Assembly (NCBI GenBank): GCA_025999935.1
Contig: BNXY01000104.1
Location: 1-5,222 of the forward strand
Origin: Bacteroidia bacterium
GTDB taxonomy: Bacteria; Bacteroidota; Bacteroidia; Bacteroidales; Azobacteroidaceae
DNA length: 5,222 nt
Direction of reading: 5' to 3'
The position numbers were made by a program, and so were the translations under genes. Numbering within the stretch: the first letter of the stretch is position 1; each line of letters starts with the position of its first letter. The notes beneath the pieces were generated by a model, which saw nothing but the letters and a program-made list of their open reading frames with translations, ran no database searches and was not told the origin of the DNA. Positions 1 through 4,782 of the stretch are shown one piece after another.

Positions 1-246
1 GCTATTCTTCTATTAATCAATAAGATTCAGAATATTCCTCATTTTTATTCATCCGGTTGGCTGATTTTGTTTGTTCCGCTTTTGTATATTGGTATTGCCA
101 CTTACGTTTTTTATCGTCCGAAAATAAAATCGCTGATATGGAAAGTATTAGTGATGAATTTTATTTATTTTATTGGATTATTCATAACAATACTTATTTT
201 ATTGCTTGTGTTCGTGGCTATTTGGGCTTATTTTTATGACATATAA
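1..246 (+). CDS. C-terminal part of an integral membrane protein (5' end outside window)
   Basis: The frame is open from the first base of the window to a TAA at 244-246, giving the last 81 residues of a protein whose start lies upstream. The visible part is strongly hydrophobic. A first membrane segment spans about residues 19-38 (GWLILFVPLLYIGIATYVFY). A short basic loop follows (R39, K41, K43, K48), then a second membrane segment at about residues 52-78, and the chain ends YFYDI. This is typical of a polytopic inner-membrane protein with a very short C-terminal tail. GC is low (about 30% in the first 60 bases). No family motif is visible, so no function is proposed. An overlapping open frame at 57-239 in another frame looks like a shadow, because frame 1 has the coherent membrane-protein pattern. 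A terminator-like hairpin follows the stop codon. Confidence 0.7.
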   Translation, partial: AILLLINKIQNIPHFYSSGWLILFVPLLYIGIATYVFYRPKIKSLIWKVLVMNFIYFIGLFITILILLLVFVAIWAYFYDI

Positions 247-263
247 AGATATGTTATCTTTTG

Positions 264-297
264 GTTTTCGGCAATAAATTATTGAAAACATTTTTTT
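264..297 (+). terminator. Probable rho-independent terminator of the upstream membrane gene
   Basis: GTTTTC at 264-269 pairs with GAAAAC at 284-289. Two further G-U pairs (270-271 with 282-283) extend the stem to about 8 bp around a short AT-rich loop. A run of seven T at 291-297 follows after one base. The stem is weak in GC but the architecture is right. It sits between a stop codon (246) and the next promoter. A smaller hairpin, AAAGATA-TGT-TATCTTT at 245-261, lies immediately before it. No folding energy was computed. Confidence 0.45.
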
Positions 298-299
298 AT

Positions 300-319
300 T
301 TTGCAAAAAATAATGCAAA
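300..319. promoter_or_regulatory. Operator-like inverted repeat upstream of ferritin
   Basis: The site is a perfect inverted repeat, TTTGCA-N8-TGCAAA, with arms at 300-305 and 314-319. It ends 25 bp before the -7-like element of the ferritin promoter, where an activator or a repressor overlapping the -33 region could bind. The dyad geometry suggests a dimeric regulator. It does not clearly match a Fur, FNR or CRP box, so no regulator is named. Confidence 0.3.
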
Positions 320-344
320 CCAAATCTTGAATGATTTTTTTTAG

Positions 345-352
345 TATTTTTG
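345..352 (+). promoter_or_regulatory. Bacteroidota-type -7 element of the ferritin promoter
   Basis: TATTTTTG matches the TAnnTTTG -7 consensus of the primary sigma factor in Bacteroidota. It lies 42 bp before the ferritin ATG, predicting a leader of roughly 35 nt. The only upstream TTG (327-329) leaves a 15-nt spacer instead of about 20, so the -33 element is poor and the promoter may need an activator. The region is very AT-rich, so a chance match is possible. Confidence 0.4.
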
Positions 353-394
353 TCTTTAAAATAATTCAATTCCAAATTTTAAAACAAAAAGATC

Positions 395-913
395 ATGTTA
401 AAAACATCCATTTCAACCGTTCTGAGTGAACAAGTGAATGCCGAATATTACTCGGCTTATCTCTATTTGACAATGTCGGCTTATGCCGACCGCGCAGGTT
501 TCAAAGGTGTTGCCAATTGGCTTTTTGTGCAGGCGCAGGAAGAACTGGCGCACGGCACACACATTTACCAACATTTGCTCGAACGCGGCGCAATGCCCAC
601 GTTTGCCGACATCAAACTGCCGCAAACCGAGTTCAAAAGCATTGAAGAAGTTTTTGCCAAAACGTTGGCGCACGAGCAGCACGTCACGGAATTGCTAAAC
701 AACATCGCCTCCGTTGCCATGCGTGAAAACGACCACGCCACTTACAATTTCATTCTTTGGTATGTGAATGAGCAAATTGAGGAAGAAGCCACTGCCGACG
801 AATTGCTGACAAAAATCCGCTTGATTGGCGACAATTCGGCCTTGCTCTACAACCTCGACACCGAGCTTGCTGCACGTGTATTTACCGACCCTTTTGCCAA
901 CAAAACGGCGTAA
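395..913 (+). CDS. ftnA: Bacterial non-heme ferritin (FtnA type)
   Basis: This is a 172-residue ferritin, a cytosolic protein that forms a 24-subunit shell, oxidises Fe(II) and stores it as a ferric mineral. It aligns without gaps to E. coli FtnA through the active site, so residue numbers coincide. The ferroxidase ligands are all present: E17, E50 and H53 (in QEELAH), E94 and Q127/E130 (in NEQIEEE). The third-site acids E49, E126 and E129 and the conserved Y24 (YLYLTMS) are also present. Absence of a heme-ligand methionine pattern and the E/Q set place it with ferritin rather than bacterioferritin. The start at 395 gives the family-typical MLK N-terminus, and no Shine-Dalgarno is visible, as is common in this phylum. 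The C-terminal tail (ARVFTDPFANKTA) is a few residues longer than in E. coli. It appears monocistronic. Bases 541-720 are about 52% GC, clearly above the flanking DNA. Family assignment is secure; ftnA is used in the family sense. Confidence 0.95.
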   Translation: MLKTSISTVLSEQVNAEYYSAYLYLTMSAYADRAGFKGVANWLFVQAQEELAHGTHIYQHLLERGAMPTFADIKLPQTEFKSIEEVFAKTLAHEQHVTELLNNIASVAMRENDHATYNFILWYVNEQIEEEATADELLTKIRLIGDNSALLYNLDTELAARVFTDPFANKTA

Positions 914-1137
914 GTTGAGTTTTTAGAACAATGTAATGAATTTTTTCAATTAAAATCAGATACACCACACCGCATACAGCGGCACGGATTTTATGTTGTT
1001 TTCAAAACCGAAATTTCCGGCGGAAATGCGGATTGAATAGGGTGAGTTGAAAAAAAGAAGTTGATACCTCCCGATTTGGAAAATAATTATAAATTTACTA
1101 CCTTTACCGCAATTATTTTTATAAATTTTTTTAAATC
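914..1137. other. Non-coding region between ferritin and hexokinase
   Basis: I see no gene in these 224 bases. They contain a perfect palindrome ATTTCCG-G-CGGAAAT at 1013-1027, a small hairpin CCGC-ATACA-GCGG at 970-982, and a distant pair CCGCAT (970-975) / ATGCGG (1026-1031) that could close a larger stem. No U-tailed terminator is evident after the ferritin stop. The right end carries the hexokinase promoter. Confidence 0.5.
1075..1106 (+). promoter_or_regulatory. Promoter of the hexokinase gene (Bacteroidota type)
   Basis: TTTG at 1075-1078 and TACCTTTA at 1099-1106 are separated by 20 nt, the spacing expected for the phylum's TTTG / TAnnTTTG promoter. The last base of the -7 box is A instead of G. 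The predicted transcript starts near 1112, giving a leader of about 25 nt rich in A and T before the ATG at 1138. This is the best-spaced promoter in the window. Confidence 0.55.
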
Positions 1138-2403
1138 ATGGAAAACAATATTTTAAAACTCAGTACAGAAGCATTAAAGGAAATTGCGAAAGACTTAAAA
1201 GACAAGATTGAAATCGGTCTTGCAAAAGAAGAGACAGAAATTGCCTGTCTGCCTACTTACATCAATCCGGGAAAGGATTTTGAAGGAAATGTGCTCGCAT
1301 TGGATTGGGGCGGCACGAATTTTAGGGCATCCATTGTCGCATTTAAAAAAGAAGAAAAGCCGGTGGTGGTGGAAAATCTCAAAAAACCATTATCTTGCGT
1401 GGAAGTACAGGGCTTCTCGCAAAATGATTTGTTCAACGAAATCGCCAGCTTGATTGGTCAATTAAAAAGTTTGGACAGTACCGTTACGCACATCGGATAT
1501 TGTTTCTCGTATCCGGCAAAATCGACTATTGAAGGAGACGCCATTCTGCTCGGCTGGACCAAAGAGATTGATATTCCGGAAATGGTGGATAAATTGGTGG
1601 GCGAACCCTTGCTTAAATACCTGAACAATTGCGAATGTATCAAAGAGAAAACCCAATTCAAAACCATCAAAGTGGTTAATGATACGATTGCCTGCTTGTT
1701 TGCAGGTTTGGCTCAACCGGGTTACGACAGTTACATCGGTCTGATTGTCGGCACGGGCACGAATATGGCGGCGCTCGTCAATAAGAAGAAAATTGAAAAG
1801 TTAGATGAAAAATACAATGGCGGCGAATTAATTCCGGTCAATCTTGAATCTGGAAATTTAGCGCCTACCACCGATAGAAAACGCAAAGGCGAATATCTTT
1901 CCGAGATAGATAAAAAAGTAACCGAAGAAACCAATCAACCGAAGCGGCAACTTTTTGAAAAAGCCATTTCGGGTGGTTATTTAGCCAAAATATTTGAAAA
2001 AAGTTATCCCGGTATTGAACTCGAACGGAAATTCGATGGCGAAAAACTGACCAATTTAATGAATTATCCCACTATATATAAGGAAGAATATATCGCTACC
2101 GCCCGGCAAATTTATGTTCGCTCGGCAAAATTGGTGGCTTCTTCATTAACCGGTTTGATATTGACCTTGGTGTCTTACGACGAAAAGACCCAATCACACG
2201 ACAAATCCATCAGCAATATTTGTTTGGCTGCCGACGGAAGTCTCTTCTGGAGTGTAGATAAAAACGGAAAAGATTATAACAATTTGGTTTCGGAAAGTCT
2301 TCATGAATTTTTAGCCGAATTGGGGCTGAACCATATTCATGTTTATACCAGCCAATTAGACGATGCCAACTTGATTGGCGCGGCAATCGCTGCCTTGTCG
2401 TAA
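1138..2403 (+). CDS. Hexokinase, eukaryotic-type family
   Basis: This 421-residue protein should phosphorylate glucose or related hexoses with ATP in the cytosol, feeding glycolysis. It carries the two-lobed eukaryotic hexokinase fold rather than the ROK or bacterial glucokinase type. Motifs in order: LPTY at 38-41; phosphate loop LDWGGTNFR at 55-63; sugar-binding FSYP at 123-126 and WTK at 140-142; VVNDT at 179-183 with the catalytic base D182; GTGTN at 205-209; E237 in VNLESGN; LFEKAISGGYL at 272-282 with E274; ADGSL at 365-369; and DDANLIGAA at 408-416. All expected sugar contacts are present (S124, T141/K142, N181/D182, N209, E237, E274). Some motifs diverge from the animal/yeast form: LDW for LDL, WTKE for WTKG/R, and NLESGN for N-x-EWG. 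At 421 residues it is slightly short for a single-unit hexokinase. The family is known in Bacteroides (HexA of B. fragilis). The gene stands alone, with its own promoter and a palindromic repeat after it. Substrate range cannot be read from the sequence. Confidence 0.93.
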   Translation: MENNILKLSTEALKEIAKDLKDKIEIGLAKEETEIACLPTYINPGKDFEGNVLALDWGGTNFRASIVAFKKEEKPVVVENLKKPLSCVEVQGFSQNDLFNEIASLIGQLKSLDSTVTHIGYCFSYPAKSTIEGDAILLGWTKEIDIPEMVDKLVGEPLLKYLNNCECIKEKTQFKTIKVVNDTIACLFAGLAQPGYDSYIGLIVGTGTNMAALVNKKKIEKLDEKYNGGELIPVNLESGNLAPTTDRKRKGEYLSEIDKKVTEETNQPKRQLFEKAISGGYLAKIFEKSYPGIELERKFDGEKLTNLMNYPTIYKEEYIATARQIYVRSAKLVASSLTGLILTLVSYDEKTQSHDKSISNICLAADGSLFWSVDKNGKDYNNLVSESLHEFLAELGLNHIHVYTSQLDDANLIGAAIAALS

Positions 2404-2410
2404 AAATCTT

Positions 2411-2539
2411 GAACCGTGATTTTATCTGAACCCTGATTTTAGTAAGATTCTCCGGATTAGCAGGATTGTTTCTCAGAATAAAATAATCTTGATAATCTTT
2501 AATCATACTAAAATCACGGTTCAGATAAAATCACGGTTC
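2411..2539. repeat. Long intergenic palindrome built from four copies of a 14-nt core
   Basis: Arms at 2411-2449 and 2501-2539 are reverse complements over 39 positions with two mismatches (C2433/C2517 and A2445/A2505). Each arm contains two tandem copies, 17 bp apart, of the core GAACCGTGATTTTA. Forward copies are at 2411-2424 and 2428-2441 (the second with one change); reverse copies are at 2509-2522 and 2526-2539. The inner sequence continues the stem: 2455-2471 pairs with 2481-2497, with one mismatch and two G-U pairs, around a 9-nt loop at 2472-2480. One asymmetric internal loop (2450-2454 / 2498-2500) separates the two stems. The element almost fills the gap between two convergent genes, so it could terminate transcription from both sides. 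Its regular make-up also fits a miniature mobile or REP-like repeat. No target-site duplication is visible at its ends and no transposase is present in the window. Confidence 0.85.
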
Positions 2540-2545
2540 AGACTT

Positions 2546-3388
2546 TTAATACTGCGTAAACGATTTGGAAACAAACTCCAAGACTTCCGGTAGTTCCATA
2601 CGCCAGTACGTCCAAGTATGGCCGCCGTCTTTTACGCGGTATTCGTGCGGAATATTCTTTGTTCTGAATAATATATGCAATTCGCTATTGTCTTTGTAAA
2701 GGAAATCGTCATCCCCGCAACTGATATACCAGCGGACTTTTTTTATTTTATTCAAATCTTCGGTAGAGGCATTGTTCAAAAGACTGTCAACGTTTTGTTT
2801 TTTTACGTATTCGTCTATTTGTTCTTTGGTCGCATTGGTGTTTTGACGCCAAGCTGCGGTAGTCGCACTCAATGGAGCGGCGGCGGCAAACAAATCCGGA
2901 TGATGCAGGGTGTAAAAAATAGTTCCTCCGCCACCCATGGATAAACCGGAAATGGCGCGGTAGCGTTGTTCACTTCTGACCCGATAGTTTTTTTCGATAT
3001 GCGGAATTAATTCCTTGAAAAAGAAGTCCTCATAAGAAAAACTTCCGTCGGGCAGGTTGAAATAACCCCGCACTTTGGTGTTCCCGTCCGGCATGACAAT
3101 AATCATCGGAGCGGCTTTTCCCTCGGCGATGGCTTTGTCTGCAATGTGTTGTACCTGGCCAAATTGCACCCATCCGGTGTGGTCGTCGCCACTCCCATGC
3201 AAAAGATACAACACCGGATAACTCCGGTCGGTTTCATCATATCCCGGCGGAAGATAAACGGCATAATTCCGATCCATTTTCAGGATTTCACTCTTGATTT
3301 TCCGGGTTTCAAAAACCTGGCTTTTCTGCGCTGTTGCACTTATTAAGAAACCGAACAGCAAAAGGCTTGTTAACAAAATATTCTTCAT
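2546..3388 (-). CDS. Secreted esterase, esterase D / CE1-like alpha/beta hydrolase
   Basis: This 280-residue protein begins with a clear Sec signal peptide: MKN, then a hydrophobic core at about 4-17 and the cleavage site ATA-QK after A20. It should act in the periplasm or beyond. The mature part is a putative esterase of the family containing esterase D, feruloyl esterase and CE1 acetyl-xylan esterase domains. Visible motifs are the early strand YAVYLPPGYD (42-51), YPVLYLLHGSGDD (57-69) with the oxyanion-region HG, and the nucleophile elbow GLSMGG (148-153) with Ser150. The acid lies in CGDDDFL (224-230), most likely Asp228 by comparison with feruloyl esterases, and GGHTW (255-259) supplies His257. 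Length is normal for a single-domain member, and no carbohydrate-binding module is present. The ATG at 3388 is supported by the signal peptide. It converges on the hexokinase gene and diverges from argR. Substrate is unknown; a plant-polysaccharide ester is plausible but not shown. Confidence 0.9.
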   Translation of the reverse strand: MKNILLTSLLLFGFLISATAQKSQVFETRKIKSEILKMDRNYAVYLPPGYDETDRSYPVLYLLHGSGDDHTGWVQFGQVQHIADKAIAEGKAAPMIIVMPDGNTKVRGYFNLPDGSFSYEDFFFKELIPHIEKNYRVRSEQRYRAISGLSMGGGGTIFYTLHHPDLFAAAAPLSATTAAWRQNTNATKEQIDEYVKKQNVDSLLNNASTEDLNKIKKVRWYISCGDDDFLYKDNSELHILFRTKNIPHEYRVKDGGHTWTYWRMELPEVLEFVSKSFTQY

Positions 3389-3421
3389 GCGTATTTAATT
3401 TGTTAGTTAATAATTACGGCA

Positions 3422-3429
3422 TAAAGATA
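3422..3429 (-). promoter_or_regulatory. Possible -7 element for the esterase gene
   Basis: On the minus strand these bases read TATCTTTA, one change from the TAnnTTTG consensus, 33 bp before the esterase ATG. No TTTG or TTG lies at the expected distance upstream, so this is a weak call based on one half of the promoter. Confidence 0.3.
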
Positions 3430-3480
3430 CTGTTTTTTTTAAATAAAAAAGCCATTTCTATATACAACTTATCAAAATAA

Positions 3481-3494
3481 TGTATAATTTTGCA
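3481..3494. promoter_or_regulatory. ARG-box-like site 1 upstream of argR
   Basis: TGTATAATTTTGCA matches the core of the E. coli ARG box (TGAATAATTATTCA as a representative core) at 11 of 14 positions. Its centre lies 22 bp from that of a second such site. E. coli ARG boxes come in pairs whose centres are about 20-21 bp apart. The site covers the presumed -7 element TAATTTTG (3485-3492), so bound ArgR would block transcription of its own gene. Confidence 0.5.
3485..3492 (+). promoter_or_regulatory. -7 element of the argR promoter
   Basis: TAATTTTG fits TAnnTTTG exactly and is followed by C, as is common in this phylum. It lies 26 bp before the argR ATG, predicting a leader of about 20 nt. 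No convincing -33 TTTG is present about 20 bp upstream. It is embedded in ARG-box-like site 1. Confidence 0.5.
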
Positions 3495-3502
3495 GCCGAT
3501 TC

Positions 3503-3516
3503 GGTATAATTATACA
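3503..3516. promoter_or_regulatory. ARG-box-like site 2, next to the argR start codon
   Basis: GGTATAATTATACA contains the perfect 12-bp palindrome GTATAATTATAC (3504-3515) and matches the ARG-box core at 11 of 14 positions. It ends two bases before the argR ATG, within the predicted leader. Together with site 1 it forms the tandem arrangement an ArgR hexamer binds. ArgR from this phylum may prefer a somewhat different sequence, so the match to E. coli is only a guide. Confidence 0.5.
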
Positions 3517-3518
3517 AG

Positions 3519-3995
3519 ATGAAAACAAAAAAAGAACGTTTATCTCTTATTTTGGACTTGGTTCGCAAACATGCGTTTGGTAATCAGGAAGAACTGCTGA
3601 AACTGCTTCATCAAAGCGGTTTTGAAGTTACCCAAGCTACATTGTCGAGGGATATCAAATATTTGAAAATCATCAAATCGCCGGATGCATCGGGAAATTA
3701 TATCTATGTGAGTTCTGCAAAGAATATTTATTCAAAAAACAAGGTCTCCGATAAATCAGGGAATGAATTAACAGTTAAAGGTTTTATCTCCCTTGAATTT
3801 TCAGGCAATTTGGGCGTTATCAAAACCCGGCCGGGTTACGCCATGGGAATTGCTTCGGATATCGACGGCAAAGCCTCCCACATCATACTGGGAACCATTG
3901 CCGGAGACGACACTATCTTGATTATTCCCCGCGAAGGCGTGGAGAAAAAAGCAATCATTGAAGCATTAGAGTTTATCAATCAACAAATTAATTAA
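3519..3995 (+). CDS. argR: Arginine repressor ArgR
   Basis: This 158-residue ArgR/AhrC family regulator is a hexameric DNA-binding protein that senses L-arginine and represses arginine synthesis genes, sometimes activating catabolism. The N-terminal winged helix (about 1-70) contains the recognition helix region VTQATLSRDIKYLKI (37-51). The C-terminal arginine-binding and oligomerisation domain (about 85-158) contains the conserved block GNLGVIKTRPGYAMGIASDID and then GTIAGDDT (125-132), where D130 and D131 correspond to the arginine-contacting acids. Length is normal for the family. The ATG at 3519 is the natural start: it gives the usual short basic lead (MKTKKER) and lies directly after the operator-like sites. 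No Shine-Dalgarno is visible. A GNAT gene follows 21 nt after the stop on the same strand, probably in one transcript. The ARG-box-like pair over the promoter argues for autoregulation. Confidence 0.95.
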   Translation: MKTKKERLSLILDLVRKHAFGNQEELLKLLHQSGFEVTQATLSRDIKYLKIIKSPDASGNYIYVSSAKNIYSKNKVSDKSGNELTVKGFISLEFSGNLGVIKTRPGYAMGIASDIDGKASHIILGTIAGDDTILIIPREGVEKKAIIEALEFINQQIN

Positions 3996-4006
3996 TAATA
4001 AAAACC

Positions 4007-4012
4007 GGAAGG
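4007..4012 (+). promoter_or_regulatory. Shine-Dalgarno-like GGAAGG deciding the GNAT start
   Basis: GGAAGG lies four bases before GTG at 4017. It is the only clear purine-rich ribosome-binding site in front of a gene here. It supports the GTG start over the first in-frame ATG, which is about 48 codons further in and would remove the start of the acyltransferase domain. Confidence 0.5.
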
Positions 4013-4016
4013 TAAA

Positions 4017-4571
4017 GTGAACGAAGCTAAAGTAGAGGTTTTAATTGCAAATGAAAGTCACATAGAATATGTGCAGACCATTTTGCAAACCATTGAAGAC
4101 GCGGCGAAAGTACGCGGTACAGGCATTGCCAAACGCACGCCGGAATATCTGGAACAAAAAATGAGAGAAGGAAAGTCAATTATCGCTTTCGTGGATGGAG
4201 AATTTGCCGGCTTTTGTTATATCGAAAGTTGGGGCAATAAACAATATGTAGCCAATTCGGGCTTGATAGTCGTCGATAAATTTCGCGGCCACGGTCTGGC
4301 GCGAAGAATCAAGGAAAAATCTTTCGACTTGTCGCGAGAGCAATTTCCGGATGCCAAACTGTTCGGATTGACGTCCGGAGCAGCCGTGATGAAAATCAAT
4401 ACGGCGCTGGGTTACGTACCGGTCACTTTTGCCGATTTAACGGACGACGAAGCCTTTTGGCGGGGTTGCCAAGGTTGTGTCAATTACGACGTTTTGCAAC
4501 GCACCAAACGACGCTATTGCATTTGCACGGCGATGTTGTACGACCCGGCGAAACAGAAAAATCGAAAATAA
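4017..4571 (+). CDS. GNAT acyltransferase linked to argR; candidate glutamate N-acyltransferase
   Basis: This 184-residue protein starts at GTG and belongs to the Gcn5-related N-acyltransferase fold. The acyl-CoA pyrophosphate loop is RGHGLA (90-95), matching R/Q-x-x-G-x-G/A, preceded by the beta-4 strand ANSGLIVVDKF (79-89). The later motif INTALGYVPV (127-136) is the usual asparagine-containing helix and following strand. An unusual C-terminal part carries C151-x-x-C154 and C168-x-C170 in the FWRGCQGC and YCICTAMLY regions, a possible metal site. It lies 21 nt after argR on the same strand. In Bacteroides the equivalent gene follows argR and precedes argG, and I recall genetic evidence there that it supplies the missing N-acylglutamate synthase (succinyl in that genus). 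By inference this protein acylates L-glutamate with acetyl- or succinyl-CoA at the first committed step of arginine synthesis. The GNAT fold is certain; the substrate is inferred from context. Confidence 0.8.
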   Translation: MNEAKVEVLIANESHIEYVQTILQTIEDAAKVRGTGIAKRTPEYLEQKMREGKSIIAFVDGEFAGFCYIESWGNKQYVANSGLIVVDKFRGHGLARRIKEKSFDLSREQFPDAKLFGLTSGAAVMKINTALGYVPVTFADLTDDEAFWRGCQGCVNYDVLQRTKRRYCICTAMLYDPAKQKNRK

Positions 4572-4584
4572 ATAATTTACCGGT

Positions 4585-4764
4585 ATGATTGAAAAAAATT
4601 ATTTCAAAAGTATTCTCGCAATATTTATCTTGATGAGCGTTTTATCTTGCGACAGGTTTAATGAAAAAGAGTGCGTAATAAAGGCTATTGGAGTCGGCGA
4701 GGCAAGCATTTATATTGAATTGGGAAGTAAAAAATCCGAATGTAAGATTACAGTCAGAGAATAA
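4585..4764 (+). CDS. Small lipoprotein, 59 residues, function unknown
   Basis: The ATG at 4585 opens a 59-residue frame ending in TAA at 4762-4764. The N-terminus is a lipoprotein signal: MIEKNYFK, a hydrophobic stretch SILAIFILMSV (9-19), and the lipobox LSC at 20-22 with acylated C22. The mature peptide is only about 38 residues, with two further cysteines (C30, C53) that could form a disulfide. It contains the strand-like segment ASIYIELGSKKSECKITV (40-57). The gene starts 13 nt after the GNAT stop and ends 18 nt before the next start, so read-through from argR is possible. GC is lower than in the arg genes. I do not recognise a family. The lipobox and tight spacing argue that it is real despite its size. 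Confidence 0.7.
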   Translation: MIEKNYFKSILAIFILMSVLSCDRFNEKECVIKAIGVGEASIYIELGSKKSECKITVRE

Positions 4765-4782
4765 TTGATAATATTCCATAAT

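Noticed and set aside
57..239. 60-residue open frame starting with ATG, overlapping the left-edge membrane gene
   Set aside because: It lies in another frame of a longer open frame that runs in from the window edge and encodes two clear membrane segments. Its own translation has no coherent pattern.
413..682. 89-residue antisense frame within ferritin
   Set aside because: It lies fully opposite a gene with a complete ferroxidase centre, has no recognisable motif and no promoter, and is a coding shadow.
970..982. Terminator after the ferritin gene
   Set aside because: CCGC-ATACA-GCGG forms only a 4-bp stem and is not followed by a T run, so it is not reported as a terminator.
2210..2506. 98-residue minus-strand frame running through the palindrome into the hexokinase 3' end
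   Set aside because: Its start lies in the inner part of the palindromic repeat and the rest is opposite conserved hexokinase sequence. The translation shows no domain.
2411..2539. CRISPR array
   Set aside because: There are four copies of a short core, but they are arranged as two direct and two inverted units without unique spacers of constant length. This is a palindrome, not an array.
2404..2545. Insertion sequence remnant with target-site duplication
   Set aside because: The inverted arms suggest mobility, but the flanks (AAATCTT on the left, AGACTTT on the right) show no convincing direct duplication and there is no transposase fragment. It was kept as a repeat of unknown origin.
2675..2944. 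89-residue plus-strand frame opposite the esterase
   Set aside because: It is antisense to the esterase region holding the nucleophile elbow and the acid residue. It has no family features and is best read as a shadow.
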